A DNA stretch of 16,595 nucleotides from an uncultured Lentisphaeria bacterium (GTDB lineage: Bacteria; Verrucomicrobiota; Lentisphaeria; Victivallales; Victivallaceae). The position numbers were made by a program, and so were the translations under genes. The DNA lies in contig CAIJKT010000747.1 of assembly GCA_903821255.1 (NCBI GenBank), forward strand, positions 1 through 16,595, in the 5' to 3' direction. Below the pieces are notes generated by a model. It saw only the letters and a list, made by a program, of their open reading frames with translations. It was not told the origin of the DNA and did no database searches. This document shows, piece after piece, positions 7,587 to 14,053 of the stretch; the first letter of the stretch is position 1, and each line of letters starts with the position of its first letter.

Positions 7587-7604
7587 AATTTCCTCACTAA
7601 TTTG

Positions 7605-8348
7605 TTATTTGAGTTTGAATACTTTTTTTGCATTGGTTTCAGTAATCAATTTCAAAGTTTTTTTATCAATTTCCGCATATTCCGTTTTCATGGTAGCCGC
7701 ACGCGTATATAAAAACGGCGTATGCGAACCGAAAAGAATTCTCTCCGCAGGCACGTCCCGCAGTACCCGGGTCATCGTATTCATGGTTTCAACAAAAGAA
7801 ATATCAACATAAACATTTTCAGTATTCGATGTCAGCGGCGCTAATTCGGCGAAATACGGACAAAGGCAAACGACCGGAAGTGACGGGTATCTTTCCGCAA
7901 ATTTGATGATATCTGCAACCGGGACCGCCGGGATCTGGCACAATGGATGGTGTGATCGTTCGTCTTCAACACGCATCTGCACCATCAGCGCCATTCCATT
8001 TTCAATCAGTTTGTCCGCCAGCGAATAAACCGGGTCTGAAAGCAGCGGATAGTTATGATAACCGGGATATATTTTAACCGCTTTTATCTTGCTTGAATCG
8101 ACAATCTTTGCCCAGTTTGCCAAGACTGGATTGATGGTGAACACCGGCAGCAGCTCTGGAAAAAATTTCATGGATGCGGCAAGCCGCTGATTGTACACAT
8201 CAGGGTCCGGATAAAAAATTGCATCAATAGAAGAAACCAGGGCCTGACTTATACCCTCCTGTTTAAGATGTTTGCTGAGTTTGGCCGGAGTAGTCTGCGA
8301 AAAACGCAGAAAAGGCCAGTTTCCCAACGCTGTATTAATATCGATCAT
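7605..8348 (-). CDS. Amidohydrolase-2-like protein lacking metal ligands (degenerate paralogue)
   Basis: The 247-residue product aligns by eye with its upstream neighbour. It has the same opening, MIDINTALG against MIIDAHIHYP; a central VKIYPGYH (K92); a late RILFGSHTP; and the same closing AKKVFKLK-type end. The residues that bind metal are gone: the HxH motif reads N-T-A (N5), the mid-barrel His strands read VQMR and CLCPYF, and the GSD aspartate is His209. It may be a non-catalytic subunit, a regulator of the neighbour, or an enzyme that needs no metal. AGGG 9 nt before the ATG supports the start. It follows the intact paralogue after 15 nt and precedes the aminotransferase by 18 nt. Its fold is well supported; its function is unknown. 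Confidence 0.78.
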   Translation of the reverse strand: MIDINTALGNWPFLRFSQTTPAKLSKHLKQEGISQALVSSIDAIFYPDPDVYNQRLAASMKFFPELLPVFTINPVLANWAKIVDSSKIKAVKIYPGYHNYPLLSDPVYSLADKLIENGMALMVQMRVEDERSHHPLCQIPAVPVADIIKFAERYPSLPVVCLCPYFAELAPLTSNTENVYVDISFVETMNTMTRVLRDVPAERILFGSHTPFLYTRAATMKTEYAEIDKKTLKLITETNAKKVFKLK

Positions 8349-8363
8349 GATTTTATACCCTAT

Positions 8364-9125
8364 TTATTTCAAGTTAAAAATTTTTACGGCATTAAGTCCG
8401 AGTATTTTGGATTTGTCTTTTTTAGATATTTCAGCACCGTATATTCGCCCGATCTGCGCGGAAAAATCTCTGCCGGGGATATCGGAACCATATAGAATCC
8501 GGTCAGCCCCCAGCTTTTTTACCGCATACTCAACCATTCCCGCAACCGCCTGGGAACCCGATGAATCCACATACACGTTTTTATGTCCGGCAATGTCAAG
8601 AATGCCGCGCATGCCGCAACCGGCAAGATGCGGCATGATGATTTTGACGTCCGGAAAACGTGAAGCCAAATCCGCTATATCGGCAGGCGTGGATTCCTCA
8701 TTGTATCTGCCGGCAGGCCTGTACCATGAATGCTGAATAACCGCACAGCCCAGTTCTCCGGCTTTCTGCATGACAACATCGAGTTTTTTGCTGCGGCAGT
8801 TCAGCGATATTTCAAATTTCAATCCTTTGAAGCCGTTTTTGACAACACAGCGTTCGATCTCTTCTATCATGAAATCAGGGGAATTGGCCGGATTCAGGTA
8901 GCAGAACCCGACCAGGAAGTCCGGATGTTTTTTTACAAGCTCAATTGTCAGATCATTTATTTCCTTGATTTGCTCCTCATTCTGGAAATGTCCGTGGCGG
9001 AAAACATCACCAAGCAGAAAGAGTTTGCTGACACCAAATTTCTTTGCCAGCCGGATCACCTCGCAGATATCTTTCATCTCTTTATATTCGGCAAACGGAT
9101 AATGAATGTGTGCGTCTATAATCAT
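8364..9125 (-). CDS. Amidohydrolase family 2 (PF04909-like) hydrolase, intact active site
   Basis: The 253-residue product has every expected landmark: MIIDAHIH (H6, H8), GLKFE (K103), IQHSW (H132), MPHLAGCG (H166) and ILYGSDIPG (D215). It is shorter than the amidohydrolase at 290 and closer to the compact lactonase/hydrolase branch of the family. It is the first gene of unit C. A promoter at 9165-9193 gives a leader of about 33 nt, with AGGA 12 nt before the ATG. Its immediate partner (7605-8348) is a metal-site-less paralogue, so the two may form a mixed complex. No signal peptide is present. The reaction is hydrolysis or decarboxylation of an unidentified small acid or lactone. Confidence 0.87.
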   Translation of the reverse strand: MIIDAHIHYPFAEYKEMKDICEVIRLAKKFGVSKLFLLGDVFRHGHFQNEEQIKEINDLTIELVKKHPDFLVGFCYLNPANSPDFMIEEIERCVVKNGFKGLKFEISLNCRSKKLDVVMQKAGELGCAVIQHSWYRPAGRYNEESTPADIADLASRFPDVKIIMPHLAGCGMRGILDIAGHKNVYVDSSGSQAVAGMVEYAVKKLGADRILYGSDIPGRDFSAQIGRIYGAEISKKDKSKILGLNAVKIFNLK

Positions 9126-9164
9126 AATTGAACGACTTCCTGTTTTATCTGTTCCATATATAGA

Positions 9165-9193
9165 ATTATATATTCATATTGGGATTTTGACAA
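9165..9193 (-). promoter_or_regulatory. Promoter of unit C
   Basis: Read on the minus strand, TTGTCA (9188-9193) and a perfect TATAAT (9165-9170) are spaced by 17 bp. The predicted start is near 9158, in an AT-rich stretch, about 33 nt before the first gene. The -35 box differs from consensus at one position. Confidence 0.72.
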
Positions 9194-9203
9194 TAATTCA
9201 ATC

Positions 9204-9230
9204 GGGCAATATTATGATTATATAGGGCAA
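9204..9230. promoter_or_regulatory. Two GGGCAA direct repeats spaced 21 bp, candidate AraC-type site
   Basis: GGGCAA occurs at 9204-9209 and 9225-9230, exactly 21 bp apart, two helical turns. The surrounding 17-bp blocks agree at 11 positions. Relative to the unit C promoter they lie at about -46 to -51 and -67 to -72, directly upstream of the -35 box. This is where AraC/XylS activators bind as head-to-tail dimers. The divergent AraC gene at 9291 is the expected ligand. Confidence 0.55.
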
Positions 9231-9237
9231 ATTAATC

Positions 9238-9265
9238 TTGAATTAATTTATTCTTGCCTTATACT
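9238..9265 (+). promoter_or_regulatory. Candidate promoter of the AraC regulator at 9291
   Basis: TTGAAT (9238-9243) and TATACT (9260-9265) are separated by 16 bp, giving a start near 9272 and a leader of about 19 nt with AAGGA at 9276-9280. Each hexamer has one or two departures from consensus. It faces away from the unit C promoter, and the GGGCAA repeats lie between the two. Confidence 0.5.
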
Positions 9266-9290
9266 ATAAAAATACAAGGAAACTGTAACA

Positions 9291-10097
9291 ATGGATTTTA
9301 AAGATTTTACTTCCAGATTCGGCAGGGAAATTATTCTTGATCAGGTTAATTTCCTGCCTGCCACGCCGCTTTTGAGCACTGAATTGCATTCTCATTTTAA
9401 CATGGTCCATATTGCTTGTGTCAAACTGGGGTGCGGTATGTGCAGAGTAAAAGAGAAAATATGGAAACTTACTCCGGGGGCAGTTCATTTTGTAATGCCG
9501 GGAGAAATACACCGGTATGTCGCGGATTTAAAAAGACCTTATCAAATTTATTTCCTGCATCTCAAATGGTATGGCTCGATTTCTGACGAATTACCAAGAC
9601 ATTTGGTTATTCCTTCTCATGAGAGGAAAAGCTTTTATAGCAAGTTGCGTGAACTCGCGGAACTTTTCTCTTTGAAATCCGGGATATGCTCTGATTTCAG
9701 AAAATACGGGCTTTTTTCCCTGGTTATTGCCGATATCATGAAATTCTCGCAGGAGACGAAAGCTGTTCCATTAAAAGGCTATATTTTAGCTAACAGTCAG
9801 GATGTTAAGTTAAATTATGTGTTTAAAAGTCTTTATGGTCCACCTTTTGAATTTCCCGGTATTGACGTATTGTCAGAACATTGTGAAATGAGCAGAAGAA
9901 AGTTTACTGCACTCTTTAAGCAGCTTACAGGAACGACGGTGAAGCAATATTATATGCGCAACCTTATGGCATATGCTTCGACCATGCTGGAAAGCAAAGA
10001 GTTCAAAATAAAAGATATCTCCGCTCAATGTGGTTACACAAATTCGCAGAATTTTATGAATGCTTATAAAAAGCACTTTTTAAGAAATAAAGATTAA
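9291..10097 (+). CDS. AraC-family transcriptional regulator
   Basis: The 268-residue product has an N-terminal cupin-like sensor (HSHFNMVHIA; then TPGAVHFVMPGEIHRY around 61-76) and a C-terminal double helix-turn-helix. The first HTH spans about 190-211 (IDVLSEHCEMSRRKFTALFK). The second spans about 240-262 (IKDISAQCGYTNSQNFMNAYKKHF), matching the family signature. It is divergent from unit C and likely activates it through the direct repeats at 9204-9230. Sensor domains of this kind usually bind a sugar-like ligand, so the inducer may be the substrate of the unit C enzymes. It is a different protein from the second AraC at 15308, with little shared sequence outside the HTH region. Confidence 0.9.
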   Translation: MDFKDFTSRFGREIILDQVNFLPATPLLSTELHSHFNMVHIACVKLGCGMCRVKEKIWKLTPGAVHFVMPGEIHRYVADLKRPYQIYFLHLKWYGSISDELPRHLVIPSHERKSFYSKLRELAELFSLKSGICSDFRKYGLFSLVIADIMKFSQETKAVPLKGYILANSQDVKLNYVFKSLYGPPFEFPGIDVLSEHCEMSRRKFTALFKQLTGTTVKQYYMRNLMAYASTMLESKEFKIKDISAQCGYTNSQNFMNAYKKHFLRNKD

Positions 10098-10100
10098 ATA

Positions 10101-10140
10101 TGCGGACACGTTTGATCAATACTTTTCAGGCGCATCCGCA
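10101..10140. terminator. Weak hairpin between convergent genes
   Basis: TGCGGA (10101-10106) and TCCGCA (10135-10140) are perfect 6-bp arms with a further CG/CG match after two mismatches, enclosing a loop of about 24-28 nt. It lies between the AraC stop and the opposing ceramidase-like stop. No T-tract follows in either direction. Position is the main support. Confidence 0.25.
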
Positions 10141-10146
10141 ACTATA

Positions 10147-11460
10147 TCAGGAAATTTTGCGCAACAATTTCAAGTTCTGTTCAACCAGCGCATCGTCAAT
10201 GTTTTCTGCCAGCAGATATGCGCCGGTGGCCTTCCCGACCCAGCACTCATAACCGCCGCGATGCCGCGCTTCCCGGGTCGGCAGATAGCTCACCGAACCG
10301 TTTGATACGCTGCAGCAAAGCGTATATTGGAACGGACTGCCGTGTCTGATCCGGAGCGAGATGCCCGAAAACATTTCGCCCGGCATCGGTACGATTGCCA
10401 GCGGTCCGATACAGGTAATGGTCTGGGTGAAATTTCTGCCCTTGAGCAACGGTTGCTTGTGGGCCTCAATGACCGCGCTGTTATGTCTGTATTCACACAT
10501 CGGAGTTCCCCACTCTTCTTTTCTAGGTTCCCAGTTGGCGATTTCCCGTTCGGCGTCCGCCAGCGGCGTTAACGGGGCATAAGGCAGAAAAATATCTTCA
10601 GTCAATACTGCGAGTTTAAGATCGCTGCGCCATTCATGAATAGACAGCAACGCCCGGATCGCGTCAGTGGCGGCACGGTAGCCGACTTCGCGGACGGCAT
10701 GAATGCCGTCTCCCGTACCGGCTGAAAGCCCGTCGCCGCTGCGATGGCTGGTGCGGGGACCGACATCCCCGATGGCCCCGTTTAGAAACAGTACCGGAGA
10801 ATTAAACTGTGACTCAATGCGGTCTTTCATTACGCCGCACCAGTCGCGCGACACCTGACGGTTGCAGCCCATTGCGGTGCCGTGCGCACCGTAATGGACC
10901 AATATGCCGACATCGCCGGATTCAGCCTTGAAATGTACTACTGTCATTGCCGGATCGAAAAATCCATTGGGATCGGCGCAGAAACTGACGGATCCGCTTT
11001 CGGTGGTGCCGCGTCGGTTGACCCCGGTCAGGCTTTCAGTAACGGCAAGCCCTGCTTTAACTTCACACAGGTTGCCCTTTGCCAGCTCGACCGAACGGAT
11101 TATTTCCGGCAGGACGGAGTCAATATAAGCATTCTCCTGTTCTCCCCATCCCCAGAAGTTAAGCGTGTTCGGCACGGAATGACTGTGGGTCGTGCATACG
11201 GAAACATTCTTCTCCGGGATTCCGGTGCGTTGATTGACGCGGCGGCGGATGCGTTCAACGATTGCTTCGTCAATGCATATCCAGTCAAGATTGATTACCG
11301 CGGCCATTACCCCATCCTGTTCCAATACCATCGCGGTTGAATGCAGACGGTCGATAATCTCTTCCGCCGGGCGTTCTTTCACCCCGTATCCGCCGAGTCG
11401 CACTCCTAATTGCGGGGTTACATCAGTACGCCCGAAACCGGCTTTCAGTATTCTGCTCAT
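10147..11460 (-). CDS. Short neutral/alkaline ceramidase-like hydrolase (PF04734-like), second copy
   Basis: From the ATG at 11460 the product is 437 residues: AGFGRTDVTPQLGVRLGGYG, CTTHSHSVP (H92, H94), VHYGAHGTAMG (H193), FLNGAIGDVGP, VPMPGEMFSG (E362) and SVSYLP followed by RGGYE (Y392, Y404). These match the catalytic-domain motifs of neutral ceramidases better than the copy at 3973 does, including the PGE glutamate. An in-frame ATG at 11511 would add 17 residues and overlap the upstream stop by 4 bp. I prefer 11460 because GGAG sits 9 nt before it and family members begin close to this point. No signal peptide or C-terminal domain is present, so a cytoplasmic amidase on a small N-acyl compound is likely. 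It is the last gene of unit D. Confidence 0.85.
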   Translation of the reverse strand: MSRILKAGFGRTDVTPQLGVRLGGYGVKERPAEEIIDRLHSTAMVLEQDGVMAAVINLDWICIDEAIVERIRRRVNQRTGIPEKNVSVCTTHSHSVPNTLNFWGWGEQENAYIDSVLPEIIRSVELAKGNLCEVKAGLAVTESLTGVNRRGTTESGSVSFCADPNGFFDPAMTVVHFKAESGDVGILVHYGAHGTAMGCNRQVSRDWCGVMKDRIESQFNSPVLFLNGAIGDVGPRTSHRSGDGLSAGTGDGIHAVREVGYRAATDAIRALLSIHEWRSDLKLAVLTEDIFLPYAPLTPLADAEREIANWEPRKEEWGTPMCEYRHNSAVIEAHKQPLLKGRNFTQTITCIGPLAIVPMPGEMFSGISLRIRHGSPFQYTLCCSVSNGSVSYLPTREARHRGGYECWVGKATGAYLLAENIDDALVEQNLKLLRKIS

Positions 11461-11507
11461 GTTGGTTGTCTCCAGTGTTAAATTATGTCCTAAGTTAAAC
11501 GTCAAGA

Positions 11508-13106
11508 TCATCGCCTGGCGTCCATGATGCGGCGCATGTTCTGGCCAAGAATGGGAATCAGTATTTTATCGGGTACGTCAAGGGAAAGCAGGCGTCCCAG
11601 TTCCCAGTAAATATCATGTGCCATGGCGTCAGTGCCGAAAACAACCTGCCGCGGGTTGACCGCCTGTAAGGTTTTCTCCCAGGAATCATTGCAGCAGAAA
11701 CTGCCGCACCATTCAAGATAGACATTATGATTTCCCTGTGCAAGAGATTCCGCCTCCCGGCGTCCTTCCGCGGAACCGCCGGAATGACCAAGCAGAAAAT
11801 GTGCATGCGGATATTTTTTAACAACGTCTTTGAGCAGGCAGATATCGTCTTTTCCCCATGTATGGTTGAGTATCGGCAGATGATGCCGGTTGGCATAATC
11901 CCACATGGGTTTGAAGCGCGGATCATTTATCTTTACACTCCAATAGCCGCAGAGAGTTTTGAACCCTATAAAAAACTGTCCAGAAAAATATCTGTCAAAA
12001 TTACGGACAAGCTCATCGGCGTAAAACGGGTTGAACCCCAGATAACCTTTGAAGCGGTTAGAATTTGGACTCAAAACTTTTTCGAGCAGATTATTCCCTG
12101 CCACAGCTTCGCTCAGAAGCGCCTGCATCCCGGAGACGAGTACGGTCTGAATACCAAGCGAGTCCATGATTTTTAACGCAGGCTTTATCTGGCTGCGTTC
12201 ATCCTGGTACTTCAGAACATAACCTCCGGAAGGGCCGAGATGGAAGTGAGCATCGACAATATCGATGCCGAGTGGCCGGCCGGACAGGCAATGTCCCCAC
12301 AGTGAATCTGCCGGTTTGACTGACTTGACCGCTGAGGCTTTAGCATTACCTTTAAGTCCGAGCATACGATCCAGATTGCCGTGCATGATAAGCTGCCGTT
12401 CTTTCTCCGTAATGTCGGCTCCTGCCAGTTGGGCGATTGCTGCTCCGCCATGTGACTTGTAACCAGTTCCGAGCAGCAGCCGTTCCGCCCCGAAGTGTTC
12501 CACTACCTGTTCAACTGCTCCATATGAATGCAGCCAGGAATTGTCCACCAGGATGTTCTTCCTGCGTCTCATCAGGTCAAACACTACAATGCATTGTCCC
12601 CACATAACCTCGGTCAGAATCACTGGTATTTCCGGGAACATGTCCGTAAATTCGAGTATATCCTGAATATTGCTCTCGTCATGACGCATGATTATGAAAG
12701 GCTTGAGTCCTGCAATTTCGCGGATCACCGGTTCCAGTTGACAAAGGGTGAGTCTTTTAAATACGCTTACAAAGCGGAGGCAGCGGGTCTCCCCCGTGGT
12801 CATCTGCCGCTTCAGCATCTGGATGCCGTTTCGCTCGTATTGCATGAGTCCGGAAACTGTGAGCACCGGGATTATTCGTCCTTTTGCTTTTGGTGTCTGT
12901 GCAATTTCATCTATCAGTTTCTGATTGCTTGACAGGGCGTGATTCTGGCGCGACTCGATATTCCAGACCAGAGATTTGCTGATGCCGAGCCGGTCCATGA
13001 AGCTTAGACGGTCCCGGATTGCCGGAAATTCGGAGTCTCCCGTGGCGCTCTTGCCGAAGAATGCATTTACATCAATTAAACTTGAACATTCAATCATATT
13101 TTTCAT
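11508..13106 (-). CDS. Fused double amidohydrolase: degenerate N-half, intact C-half
   Basis: From the ATG at 13106 the protein has 532 residues and two tandem amidohydrolase-2 barrels. In the first (about 9-252) the ligands are lost: LIDVNAFFG has N14 and F16 for HxH, and LLLGTGYKS has Gly for the late Asp. The second (about 281-531) is intact: IVDAHFHLG (H287, H289), IGFKTL (K383), ILNHTWG (H415), LLGHSGG (H441) and VVFGTDAM (D493). A linker rich in K, A and S (about 253-270) joins them. The frame is also open to a TTG at 13142, and a GTG at 13112 lies 6 nt after AGG; the ATG is my preference without certainty. The layout mirrors the separate genes at 7605 and 8364, suggesting a mixed dimer. 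It follows the 139-bp palindrome and is close to or overlaps the ceramidase-like gene. Confidence 0.85.
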   Translation of the reverse strand: MKNMIECSSLIDVNAFFGKSATGDSEFPAIRDRLSFMDRLGISKSLVWNIESRQNHALSSNQKLIDEIAQTPKAKGRIIPVLTVSGLMQYERNGIQMLKRQMTTGETRCLRFVSVFKRLTLCQLEPVIREIAGLKPFIIMRHDESNIQDILEFTDMFPEIPVILTEVMWGQCIVVFDLMRRRKNILVDNSWLHSYGAVEQVVEHFGAERLLLGTGYKSHGGAAIAQLAGADITEKERQLIMHGNLDRMLGLKGNAKASAVKSVKPADSLWGHCLSGRPLGIDIVDAHFHLGPSGGYVLKYQDERSQIKPALKIMDSLGIQTVLVSGMQALLSEAVAGNNLLEKVLSPNSNRFKGYLGFNPFYADELVRNFDRYFSGQFFIGFKTLCGYWSVKINDPRFKPMWDYANRHHLPILNHTWGKDDICLLKDVVKKYPHAHFLLGHSGGSAEGRREAESLAQGNHNVYLEWCGSFCCNDSWEKTLQAVNPRQVVFGTDAMAHDIYWELGRLLSLDVPDKILIPILGQNMRRIMDARR

Positions 13107-13139
13107 AATCACTTTTAACCTGTGTTTGGGAAACTGTCT

Positions 13140-13278
13140 CAAAATAAACTATGTTTTTGCACCGATCTCCTGAATGCTTTTCGCGCCGCTTGTCCGCTAC
13201 ATACCTGCCGGTATGCGACTCACAGGCTACTCGAAAATCAAATCAGGATATTCGGTAAAAACTCAATAGTTTATTTTG
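13140..13278. repeat. 139-bp near-palindromic element, MITE- or hairpin-like
   Basis: The outer 13 bp are perfect inverted repeats: CAAAATAAACTAT (13140-13152) and ATAGTTTATTTTG (13266-13278). The arms keep matching inwards with small gaps, for example CACCGA/TCGGT, TCCTGA/TCAGGA, CTTTTCG/CGAAAA and CATACC/GGTATG (13200-13205 and 13210-13215), closing on a TGCC loop. The whole stretch therefore folds into one long imperfect hairpin. It lies inside unit D between the SGNH gene and the double amidohydrolase. It resembles a non-autonomous transposable element; no clear target-site duplication is visible. As RNA it could also serve as a processing or attenuation hairpin. Confidence 0.7.
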
Positions 13279-13389
13279 TTCCAGCTCCTTAATGATTTTT
13301 CTGTTTCTGTTAATAATTTTGCGTGATGCCAAGTACGTGTCCTTCATTTTCTCCGACTGGGAGTAAAAATTTCAGGTAAAAATAAAATT

Positions 13390-14043
13390 TTATAATACAG
13401 ACATCATATCTTTTAAAACATTAAATATGCCTTCTGCAAGAATCTCATTGCCATGTTCTGTCAGGTGAACTCCATCATTCATGGTATAAGTCATTCTGCC
13501 GTTCAACTGTCCCAGTACAAGCAGTTTCTTATGAAAATCAAAAACCGGGAAACCATTTTCTTTTGCGAATTCTCTGGTTATTTCCCGGTAAGGCTCTGCC
13601 GATTTGTCAATTCCGCCAGTCCTGTGATAGTAATCTTCAAATGCAGGGTTTTTCCCGTAAGCATGCAAATCATCCAGCACTGGAGGAAATGTCACAATTA
13701 TTGTTTTGGTTTTTGCCGGCAAACCATGCTTATACTTATCTAAAAGAGTTCTGAATTCTTCCAGATTAACTATCCGTCCAGGATTGGCCAGGTCTTCGTT
13801 GTTGCCGCCGAATTCCAATATGACAAAATCAGGTTTATGAGCAGTCACATCCTTCTCAAAGCGCACCATTGCTTCTCTGGCGGAGTTGCCTCCGATGCCG
13901 GAATTAATAACTTTAAAATCATGCTCTTTGAAACTTTCCGAAAGCGTTCTTTTCAGAATATTGAGCCATCTTTTATTTTCATCCGGCATTCCGATGACCG
14001 CTTCAGTGATAGAGTCGCCGAAGCCGACGAGTGTGACATTCAT
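13390..14043 (-). CDS. SGNH/GDSL-family hydrolase (probable esterase)
   Basis: From the ATG at 14043 the product has 217 residues with all four SGNH blocks: VGFGDSIT (S11 nucleophile), NSGIGGNS (G52), LEFGGNN (N81) and NDGVHLTEHG (D190, H193). These enzymes remove acyl groups such as acetate from sugars or act as lysophospholipase-like esterases. There is no signal peptide, so it acts inside the cell. The frame is open to a TTG at 14064 that would overlap the upstream aminotransferase by 11 bp; the ATG is preferred because AGG lies 9 nt before it, leaving a 10-nt intergenic gap. In the aminotransferase/amidase setting it plausibly deacetylates the same substrate or product. The C-terminus is followed by an AT-rich stretch and then the palindromic element. 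Confidence 0.88.
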   Translation of the reverse strand: MNVTLVGFGDSITEAVIGMPDENKRWLNILKRTLSESFKEHDFKVINSGIGGNSAREAMVRFEKDVTAHKPDFVILEFGGNNEDLANPGRIVNLEEFRTLLDKYKHGLPAKTKTIIVTFPPVLDDLHAYGKNPAFEDYYHRTGGIDKSAEPYREITREFAKENGFPVFDFHKKLLVLGQLNGRMTYTMNDGVHLTEHGNEILAEGIFNVLKDMMSVL

Positions 14044-14053
14044 CTTGTTCAAC

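Noticed and set aside
11461..11511. N-terminal extension of the second ceramidase-like protein from the ATG at 11511
   Set aside because: It would give a 4-bp ATGA overlap with the upstream gene, but the added 17 residues do not resemble the family start or a signal peptide, and a better-placed GGAG precedes the ATG at 11460. It is not excluded.
13107..13142. TTG start for the double amidohydrolase
   Set aside because: The TTG lies inside the terminal arm of the palindromic element and has no ribosome-binding site; the ATG at 13106 or GTG at 13112 is more plausible.
13243..13347. 34-codon frame on the minus strand (begins MKDTYLASRK), with GGAG only 3 nt before its ATG
   Set aside because: The spacing is too tight for a good start, its end runs into the palindromic element, and I recognise no family. 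It remains a possible small basic peptide, but I could not support it as a gene.
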